Origin: Nitrospira sp. UBA2083
Lineage (GTDB): Bacteria > Nitrospirota > Nitrospiria > Nitrospirales > Nitrospiraceae
DNA: 11,769 nucleotides
Assembly: GCA_002331625.1 (NCBI GenBank)
Contig: DCZN01000007.1
Coordinates: 37,320 to 49,088 of the forward strand
Reading direction: 5' to 3'
In this document: positions 7,166 through 11,769 of the stretch, piece after piece
How the letters are laid out: every line of letters starts with the position of its first letter
Position numbering within the stretch: the stretch's first letter is position 1
Notes under the pieces: model-generated
What the model was told of the DNA's origin: nothing
Seen by the model: the letters and a program-made list of their open reading frames with translations, nothing else
The model's database searches: none
Program-made: the position numbers and the translations under genes

Positions 7166-8089
7166 ATGAAGGTACTCGTGACGGGTGGTGCAGGGTTTAT
7201 CGGGTCTCATGTGGTGGACCGGCTTGTTGAAGAAGGGCATCAAGTCGTCGTGGTCGACAATTTGGCCACCGGGAAGCGAAAGAACGTCAACCGTGCGGCG
7301 AGTCTCTACAAAACCGACATTACCGGGTGGCGTCTTGAACGGATCTTTCGCAACGAACGACCCAACATCGTCCTGCACCTCGCGGCCCAAATCAGCGTCC
7401 GCCGTTCTGTGGACGACCCGGTGTTTGATGCGCAGGTCAACGTGTTGGGGACCATGCACGTGTTGCAACTCGCGGTTCGATACGGTTGTCGAAAAGTCGT
7501 TTTCTCCTCGTCCGGTGGAGCCATCTATGGTGAACAGGAGACCGTACCGGCAACTGAATCGCATGTCACCAACCCCTTGTCACCCTATGGGATCAGCAAG
7601 CTGTGCGGTGAACATTACTTGTCGTACTTTCAGCGGGTCAGCGGGATTCCGGTCGTCAGCCTCCGTTACGCCAATGTGTATGGACCGAGGCAGGATCCCG
7701 AAGGAGAAGCCGGGGTCGTTGCGATCTTTATTCAAAAGATGTTGAATAGTGAGCAGCCGATCATCAACGGAAACGGGCGCCAGACACGTGACTTCGTGTT
7801 TGTCGATGATGTGGCCGAAGCCAATCTCGCCGCCATGAGTCAGGATGCTCATGGCGTCTATAATGTCGGAACAGGGACCGAGACATCCGTGAACGAATTG
7901 TTCCGCATGCTGGCTGGCCTGACGGGTTCCGGTGCCAAGGAAGTCCACGGGCCGGCCAAAGCCGGAGAACAGATTCGGAGCGTGGTTGATCCCTCCAGGA
8001 TCAAGCAAGAACTTGGATGGGAGGCCAAAGTGGATCTTGCCGAAGGGCTCAAACAAACGGTGGAATTTTTTCAGGGGAAGAACCGATAG
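7166..8089 (+). CDS. NAD-dependent epimerase/dehydratase, UDP-glucose 4-epimerase-like
   Basis: This 307-residue protein is an extended short-chain dehydrogenase/reductase acting on nucleotide sugars, probably for surface polysaccharide supply. It has the NAD-binding GGAGFIGSH (7-15) with Asp31 ending the second strand (VVVVDNL), HLAAQISVRRSV, the catalytic SSSGGAIYG segment (114-122) and the Tyr141-x3-Lys145 pair in SPYGISK. LRYANVYGPRQ, GRQTRDFVFVDDVA and the C-terminal DPSRIKQELGW are typical of GalE-like enzymes. The ATG has an excellent AGGAGG (about 7155-7160) five or so bases upstream. Whether the substrate is UDP-glucose, UDP-GlcNAc or a uronic acid cannot be told. It is the last plus-strand gene of the core run and faces the rhodanese gene. 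Confidence 0.9.
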   Translation: MKVLVTGGAGFIGSHVVDRLVEEGHQVVVVDNLATGKRKNVNRAASLYKTDITGWRLERIFRNERPNIVLHLAAQISVRRSVDDPVFDAQVNVLGTMHVLQLAVRYGCRKVVFSSSGGAIYGEQETVPATESHVTNPLSPYGISKLCGEHYLSYFQRVSGIPVVSLRYANVYGPRQDPEGEAGVVAIFIQKMLNSEQPIINGNGRQTRDFVFVDDVAEANLAAMSQDAHGVYNVGTGTETSVNELFRMLAGLTGSGAKEVHGPAKAGEQIRSVVDPSRIKQELGWEAKVDLAEGLKQTVEFFQGKNR

Positions 8090-8138
8090 CGACGGTCCAA
8101 CCCTCTGCGGGCAGATCGAACCTGGTGCCAGTGCCTGG

Positions 8139-8152
8139 GAACCAATCGGTTC
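8139..8152. repeat. Small hairpin in the convergent gap
   Basis: GAACC (8139-8143) and GGTTC (8148-8152) form a perfect five-base stem with a four-base loop between the convergent epimerase and rhodanese genes. No T-run follows on either strand, so it is at best a weak bidirectional terminator. No better terminator was found in 8090-8182. Confidence 0.25.
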
Positions 8153-8182
8153 TACGGGTCGACGCCGTTGGATCCTGTCCGA

Positions 8183-8503
8183 TCAATATCGAGGAACGCT
8201 TCCATCGATTTGAACCGACCAGGCATCAATCCCGCCGATCAAATTCTTGACGTTCGAAAATCCCTGCTGCAGCAGAAACCCCGTCGCATCGCCGCTCCGC
8301 ATCCCATGGTGGCAGTAGGCGATAATCTCGGTGTTCTTATCTAACTTTGAGAGCGACTGGGGCAGAGTGCCAAGAGGGATCAGCAGGGAGTTATCCAGTT
8401 TGGCCAACTGGTTTTCCCACGGTTCACGCACATCCAAGAGTACCAGCTTATCCCCTTTATCGATTCGATCCTTCAGTTCTTTCGGTGTAATGACAAAGCT
8501 CAT
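8183..8503 (-). CDS. Single-domain rhodanese-like protein
   Basis: This 106-residue protein is one rhodanese domain, a fold that carries sulfur as a persulfide on a catalytic cysteine. The active loop is YCHHGMRSG with Cys64, a form common in small cytoplasmic rhodaneses of the GlpE/PspE class. LLDVREPWENQLAKL is the conserved CH2A-like segment, and GGIDAW ends the domain. I chose the ATG at 8503 because AGGAGG lies seven bases upstream; an upstream extension to 8560 would add 19 unrelated residues. There is no signal peptide, so it is probably cytoplasmic. It lies 57 bases after aat on the same strand, probably in one transcript, but the functional link is unclear. Confidence 0.92.
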   Translation of the reverse strand: MSFVITPKELKDRIDKGDKLVLLDVREPWENQLAKLDNSLLIPLGTLPQSLSKLDKNTEIIAYCHHGMRSGDATGFLLQQGFSNVKNLIGGIDAWSVQIDGSVPRY

Positions 8504-8560
8504 ATGATGTCCTCCTACTCGCCAATGTAAATCATAAGCGACCGAGGAAAAGACTGTCAA

Positions 8561-9298
8561 TTACGGTTCGCCCCCTGGTGGGCCAGACTGCTGCGATCGT
8601 TCCGTTTCATCTGTCGCATCGAACGCCCAACGCCCCTTCCGGTCCGGAAGCGTAACTGCCTCCGTGAGGAAGGTGATGAAATTTCGTCGTGAAATTTCCT
8701 CAGCGCCGAACCGTTTGACATGAGGTGAGGATTGTTGGCAGTCGATGACGCGAAAGCCCCAGGCCTCAAGTTGCCTGAAGAGCGTCACAAGTGCCACTTT
8801 GGATGCATCATCGATTCGTGTAAACATCGATTCGGCAAAGAAGGCACCGCCGATCGCTACTCCATACAGTCCACCGACTAGCCGGCCCTCTTGCCACGTT
8901 TCAACAGAATGGGCGTAGCCAAGTTCATGCAAGTGTGTGTAGGCATCCAGCATGTCAGCTGTGATCCAGGTGCCTCCCTCGGGATATTGCGGGCGTGGTC
9001 CTGCGCACTGCTGCATCACTTGTCGAAAGCAGGTATCGAGCGTGACGGTAAAGAGACCGCGACGCATGGTCCGGTGCAGGGTACGTGGGACATGAAGCTT
9101 CTCGGGAAACAACACCGCACGCGGATCCGGCGACCACCAGAGAATCGGTTGGTCGTCGTTGTACCAGGGGAAAATCCCATGTCGATAGGCTTCGAGTAAG
9201 CGCTCAGGGCGGAGGTCGCCACCGACGGCAAGTAGGCCTTCAGGCGAGGCACGGTCAACCGGGGGAAAGCGAAGATCGTGCCGATTCAAGCGAAACAT
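8561..9298 (-). CDS. aat: Leucyl/phenylalanyl-tRNA-protein transferase
   Basis: Aat adds Leu or Phe from aminoacyl-tRNA to proteins starting with Arg or Lys, marking them for degradation by the ClpS/ClpAP N-end rule pathway. The 245-residue product shows the family motifs in order: GLLAVGGDL (21-29), AYRHGIFPWY (37-46), PILWWSPDPRAVLFPE (51-66), YPEGGTWIT, HSVETW, GGLYGVAIGGAFFAESMF, then an IDCQ segment. I chose the ATG at 9298 because MFRLNRHDLRFPPV aligns with the usual short N-terminus; a GTG at 9322 would add eight residues. Neither has a clear Shine-Dalgarno sequence. Length is normal. Confidence 0.94.
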   Translation of the reverse strand: MFRLNRHDLRFPPVDRASPEGLLAVGGDLRPERLLEAYRHGIFPWYNDDQPILWWSPDPRAVLFPEKLHVPRTLHRTMRRGLFTVTLDTCFRQVMQQCAGPRPQYPEGGTWITADMLDAYTHLHELGYAHSVETWQEGRLVGGLYGVAIGGAFFAESMFTRIDDASKVALVTLFRQLEAWGFRVIDCQQSSPHVKRFGAEEISRRNFITFLTEAVTLPDRKGRWAFDATDETERSQQSGPPGGEP

Positions 9299-9301
9299 CG
9301 A

Positions 9302-9316
9302 CACGTACGATACGTG
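9302..9316. repeat. Perfect inverted repeat at the aat start
   Basis: CACGTA (9302-9307) and TACGTG (9311-9316) flank CGA, three to 17 bases upstream of the aat ATG. If the GTG at 9322 is the true start it lies in the first codons. It could be an operator or a translation-affecting hairpin. Short palindromes also occur by chance. Confidence 0.3.
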
Positions 9317-9589
9317 AAGCACAGCAAAAAGACCATGCTGGGAGAAAGACGAAAGAGGTGGAGTCCTTCAGGTGCAAGCTGGCAGCCAGCGTCGGCTCTC
9401 TACCCAAAGCTGAAGTCCACGACTGACCGCTATCAGAAGAGGGCTTACACCGATCTGCATAAGAACCTGCGACACATGGTCCCACCGTCGCAACTCATTG
9501 AAACGACAACGAGCATGGCGTAATCTTTACGAACTGTTGTGGCGTGTTATACGGACAAGAACTGGCCGAGCCGGTTCTTATGCGGATTG

Positions 9590-9643
9590 GTCTAAACATT
9601 GTTCAGGCCACGCTTCGCGTCCCCCGAACGGCCTGTGTTGGAA
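9590..9643 (+). mobile_element. Degenerate attC-like site (upstream cassette boundary)
   Basis: GTCTAAAC (9590-9597) resembles the RYYYAAC core, and GTTGGAA (9637-9643) matches GTTRRRY except at the last base. Between them CAGGCC (9604-9609) pairs with GGCCTG (9630-9635), and ACGC-TTC-GCGT (9610-9620) forms an inner hairpin. This nested, mostly self-complementary layout of 54 bases is that of a short integron attC site. The left core has an extra A, so the site may be decayed or coincidental. It would be the left border of the cassette carrying the gene at 9660. Confidence 0.3.
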
Positions 9644-9659
9644 AGACGGTGATTTTAGG

Positions 9660-10778
9660 ATGTCAGCCGATGAGGATTCTAGGATATCAACGGATGGACG
9701 TGACGATTCATTAGATCGCGAGCTTGTAGTATCACAGCAACGCGCTATAAAAATCGAAGAGGTCGATGGAAAGCCGGTGGCTCGTTTCAACGTTGAAGCA
9801 TCGATGCAAGGGCATACCTTCGCTGTGGATCTAAGCGAAACGGGTTCCGAACCTGACCCAACGGGGCCATTTCGCATAGAGTACGTACTCGGCAGTGAAT
9901 TCGTTATCCACGAGAGCAAGTTACCCTCATTTGAATTTGAAGAAGGATTCTCTCACTTGATGATGGTTTCGGACCTAACGCGGCTTGAAGTTACACTCAA
10001 GTACGTTGATACAAAGTTCCCCGACGTGCTACGGGAAGCCACTCTCTCTGTTAAGGGTTCAAGTAACGTTGTTCAAAGGCTGATCGTGGAAACGTCAGAA
10101 AGTGACCTTGAGAGCGCGATCAAGCACACAACCCAGATTGTCGCGGATCTTCTCGACGCAATTGCGTTCGCCAAGCGTATACCGATTTCCGTTCGACACA
10201 TCGAAGTTCACGCAATCGGACGCAAATACCAGCGGCGGTACGTTACTTTGCCGTACGGATTGCGTAGGTTCACGGCTGACGACCTCACAGAAGCCGCAAC
10301 GATTCCTCCGCGCTTGAAGCCGGCTCTTCGCCTGTTCCGCGAAGGTTTGAGCTCAAGCAGGCCTCATTATCGGCTTCTTTGCCTCTATCGAGTGCGCGAA
10401 GTATTAAAATCGATATGCCATCAAAACGACAGCGAGGTTCTCTCGAGTGGTGTTAAGCCTGAGAGGGCTACTCGTCTGCTTCCTGACAACGAATTGACTC
10501 GGTGCTACTTCCCGACGTATGTCGGCAAGAAAGTTGGAACATTCTTGGACCATGTATGCTCGGCCTGTCGTCTGGATATTGCTCACGCGAACTTGAACGA
10601 GTATTTCAAGCTGGTTCTCGACCCTGCGGATGTTCGTACCGATCACCAAATTGACTTCACGAACGCCGCATTAATGCCGGTCATGGCAGAAATGATCCGA
10701 GACGAGATTGACTTCATGAATCGCTTCGGCATCAGTAAATCCGGCTTGAGGGTTCTTGGCGACCTTGGGACAGCCTAA
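9660..10778 (+). CDS. Hypothetical protein with HEPN-like motif, probable integron cassette gene
   Basis: I do not recognise this 372-residue protein with certainty. It is soluble, with no signal peptide or membrane segment. The first half (about 20-170) looks beta-rich. The second half is helical and includes the segment LFREGLSSSRPHYRLLCLYR and, at residues 304-309, R-LDIA-H, the R-x4-H pattern of HEPN-type RNases, within a context (C-RLDIAHANLNEY) like a HEPN active helix. It vaguely recalls proteins labelled MauJ, but that is a weak guess. I chose the ATG at 9660 because the reading frame upstream of it (from 9498) runs through hairpins and has no protein character; the Shine-Dalgarno sequence is poor. 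The gene looks more AT-rich than its neighbours, and its TAA stop lies inside the left core of an attC site, as is usual for cassette genes. Confidence 0.75.
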   Translation: MSADEDSRISTDGRDDSLDRELVVSQQRAIKIEEVDGKPVARFNVEASMQGHTFAVDLSETGSEPDPTGPFRIEYVLGSEFVIHESKLPSFEFEEGFSHLMMVSDLTRLEVTLKYVDTKFPDVLREATLSVKGSSNVVQRLIVETSESDLESAIKHTTQIVADLLDAIAFAKRIPISVRHIEVHAIGRKYQRRYVTLPYGLRRFTADDLTEAATIPPRLKPALRLFREGLSSSRPHYRLLCLYRVREVLKSICHQNDSEVLSSGVKPERATRLLPDNELTRCYFPTYVGKKVGTFLDHVCSACRLDIAHANLNEYFKLVLDPADVRTDHQIDFTNAALMPVMAEMIRDEIDFMNRFGISKSGLRVLGDLGTA

Positions 10779-10872
10779 CCCAGCGCGCCACCGCATTGCA
10801 GGCCCTGTGGCGTGAAGGAATGAATCTGAAGGGCTGCGGTCAGGCCGCTCGCGGTGCGCTCGGGCGTTAGCC
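10773..10872 (+). mobile_element. attC recombination site of an integron gene cassette
   Basis: GCCTAAC (10773-10779) fits the RYYYAAC core exactly, and GTTAGCC (10866-10872) fits GTTRRRY at six of seven positions. The two cores are complementary apart from one base. Just inside, AGCG and CACCGC (10782-10794, with a few unpaired bases) pair with GCGGTG and CGCT (10851-10860). Further in, GCAGGCCC (10798-10805) pairs with GGGCTGC (10831-10837) with one bulged base. This is the folded single-strand form recognised by integron integrases, 100 bases long. The stop codon of the gene at 9660-10778 sits in the left core, as in many cassettes. No integrase gene is in the window. Confidence 0.7.
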
Positions 10873-11291
10873 CTCATAGCATGGACGTCGCGACCCGGCT
10901 ATTCATCCAGGTTTGGAACCGCTTGACTCACGACTGGTCACAAAGTGGGGGGCAGAGACCTATTTCGTTGCTTGAGGGAATCGGCGAGAAAGTTGGCCGG
11001 CTATGAACCGGAGACATGCGGGGACGACCAAAACAAGCTATGTCCATCAAAGAAATAGCACACTGACGCCCATCCTTCAATGACCCCGTCACAGAACTCC
11101 CGCTCGTGGCCGTCTTCGATCATCGGTCTCCGACCCAAAGCAGAAGCACACGGCGGCATTTGCCCTGATCTGATCGAATATTCCGTTATCCCGGCTTGTC
11201 CCCAATCCGCTGCTGCTGCCGGTCTCAATGTCTTCAGTGACATCCGGAATTGTTTGGGGCGTTGAGGGGGCAGGCATGGGCGGAGATTCTA
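10873..11291. other. Gene-poor stretch after attC, possible remains of a second cassette
   Basis: No convincing gene is present. An ATG at 10881, nine bases after attC, opens a 41-residue frame ending at 11006 (starting MDVATRLFIQVWNRLTHDW). A neighbouring frame gives a plausible-looking C-terminus ending at a TAG near 11052 (GYEPETCGDDQNKLCPSKK), which could mean a frameshifted relic. On the minus strand a frame from 11243 to 11001 is open for 80 residues without recognisable features. I see no second attC core here. Confidence 0.4.
10881..11006 (+). CDS. Doubtful 41-residue ORF following attC
   Basis: This short frame starts nine bases after the right core of the attC site, where the first gene of the next cassette would be expected. 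The product (MDVATRLFIQVWNRLTHDW at the start, ending EGIGEKVGRL) has no recognised family and no clear Shine-Dalgarno sequence. It may be a truncated gene or chance. Confidence 0.2.
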   Translation: MDVATRLFIQVWNRLTHDWSQSGGQRPISLLEGIGEKVGRL

Positions 11292-11418
11292 GCAGGCTGT
11301 TGACAAAGCCCGCCAGCGGCGTTCTCGCATCACTCAGAGGCTCAACGTACGGCAGAGAGTACGCTTCGCCTCTTCGTTCGCTGCGGCCTTGGCTGGACGG
11401 CCTTTCTGAACAGCCTGC
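11292..11418. repeat. 127-bp imperfect palindromic element, Nitrospira-type intergenic repeat
   Basis: The ends are inverted repeats: GCAGGCTGTTGACAAAG (11292-11308) against the complement of CTTTCTGAACAGCCTGC (11402-11418), matching at most positions. Inside, nested pairs continue: CCAGC with GCTGG, CGCA with TGCG, AGAGGC with GCCTCT, and GTAC with GTAC at the centre, so nearly the whole element can fold into one long hairpin. I recall close relatives of this sequence scattered between genes in Nitrospira genomes, as non-autonomous MITE- or REP-like elements. Only one copy is in the window, so the repeat status rests on recollection. Confidence 0.6.
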
Positions 11419-11514
11419 GGGCCATTCTATTTCCGTTGGCGATCTCGAATGCTGTGGGTTGCCAGTGTCATGAATGTGTTTGTCAATACACTGCTCGCAG
11501 ACCTGGGGTACGGG

Positions 11515-11769
11515 TTACGACAGGCCTTGTTCGACCAACCCATTCTCGATCGTGACGCCCATTCGTTCTATCAGCCGAGTGAGTAATGTGAAATGGGCGC
11601 GCGAGTCAGTCGCAACGGCCAACTGTTCAGCCGTCGCCAGTTGTATCGTGTACACCAGTGAGGCGGAGGTTTTCAGGAGGGCAAGACCATAGTCGAAGAG
11701 ATCCGCTTCTCTGCCGATGAGCCGTCGCCGGCTGAGTTGCCGGATCCCGGCCACCGTAAAGGGAGTCGT
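11515..11769 (-). CDS. Hypothetical protein, C-terminal part (5' end outside window)
   Basis: The frame is open from the right edge to a TAA at 11515-11517, giving 84 visible residues. It is helical and hydrophobic in places (DLFDYGLALLKTSASLVYT, then AHFTLLTRLIERMGVT), with ordinary codon use and an E/Q-rich end. I do not recognise a family. An internal GTG at 11754 could be a start for a 79-residue protein, but no Shine-Dalgarno sequence favours it and the frame continues to the window edge. It lies about 100 bases from the palindromic element, which would be downstream of its stop. No clear terminator follows. Confidence 0.5.
   Translation of the reverse strand, partial: TTPFTVAGIRQLSRRRLIGREADLFDYGLALLKTSASLVYTIQLATAEQLAVATDSRAHFTLLTRLIERMGVTIENGLVEQGLS

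Larger units (their letters stand above)
9299..9659. other. Gene-poor stretch with several inverted repeats
   Basis: No convincing gene lies in these 361 bases; the short reading frames on both strands lack family features. GTGGA (9358-9362) and CTTCAG (9366-9371) pair with CTGAAG (9410-9415) and TCCAC (9416-9420), with a GCTGG-CAG-CCAGC hairpin (9378-9390) inside. AAGAACTGGC (9557-9566) pairs with GCCGGTTCTT (9570-9579) around CGA, giving a ten-base stem that has no T-run on either side. An attC-like fold follows at 9590-9643. A possible weak promoter is TTGAAA (9498-9503), 17 bases before TAATCT (9521-9526). This marks the switch from core genes to accessory DNA. Confidence 0.5.

Noticed and set aside
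9255..9485. 76-residue minus-strand frame upstream of aat
   Set aside because: It overlaps the aat start and the interrupted inverted repeat, with Ser- and Cys-rich composition and no family signature.
9498..9659. N-terminal extension of the cassette gene from an upstream start
   Set aside because: This stretch runs through two hairpins and an attC-like fold, and the residues have no protein-like pattern; the ATG at 9660 is a better start.
11016..11063. MRGRPK at the start of a 15-residue frame, recalling the N-terminus of IS630-type transposases
   Set aside because: Only six residues match, the frame stops at once, and no other transposase sequence is present nearby.
11474..11692. 72-residue plus-strand frame near the right edge
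   Set aside because: It overlaps the more protein-like minus-strand frame at 11515-11769 and has no recognisable features.
1..11769. tRNA, rRNA and CRISPR arrays
   Set aside because: No tRNA-like arm set, rRNA sequence or regularly spaced direct repeats were seen anywhere in the window.

Overview
The window reads as a bacterial chromosome segment, most likely from Nitrospira or a close relative (phylum Nitrospirota). This rests on recollection of the gene order, the style of the housekeeping proteins, and a 127-bp palindromic element near 11.3 kb of a kind I associate with Nitrospira genomes; no search was possible. The frequent TTG and GTG starts fit that assignment but do not prove it.

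Positions 1-8089 are a compact plus-strand run of core genes. It opens with the 3' part of a TPR/SLT lytic transglycosylase. A near-consensus promoter overlapping its stop codon drives a ZapB-like coiled-coil gene and zapA, which overlap by 8 bases. A 545-base gap follows, rich in hairpins and ending in a terminator-like hairpin; by synteny it could encode 6S RNA, but this is unproven. Next come rny (RNase Y) and a ymdB-type phosphodiesterase, joined by an ATGA overlap, then xseA and xseB (exonuclease VII), tlyA (rRNA 2'-O-methyltransferase) and a GalE-like sugar-nucleotide epimerase. Together these serve cell-wall turnover, Z-ring assembly, mRNA decay, DNA repair, ribosome modification and surface-sugar supply. 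Several starts are unusual: zapA uses TTG, xseB uses GTG, and the best Shine-Dalgarno sequences before rny and xseA are correctly spaced only from ATT and ACG codons.

Positions 8183-9298 hold two minus-strand genes, aat (leucyl/phenylalanyl-tRNA-protein transferase, N-end rule) and a single-domain rhodanese, convergent with the epimerase gene.

From about 9300 to the right end the character changes to accessory DNA: gene-poor, full of inverted repeats, and with one clear foreign-looking gene. That gene (9660-10778) encodes a 372-residue protein with an HEPN-like R-x4-H motif. Its stop codon lies inside the left core of a good candidate attC recombination site (10773-10872), and a degenerate attC-like hairpin precedes it (9590-9643). 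This is the layout of an integron gene cassette, although no integrase lies in the window. Beyond it are a gene-poor stretch with tiny ORFs, the 127-bp palindromic element (11292-11418) and the C-terminal part of a minus-strand protein that runs off the right edge.
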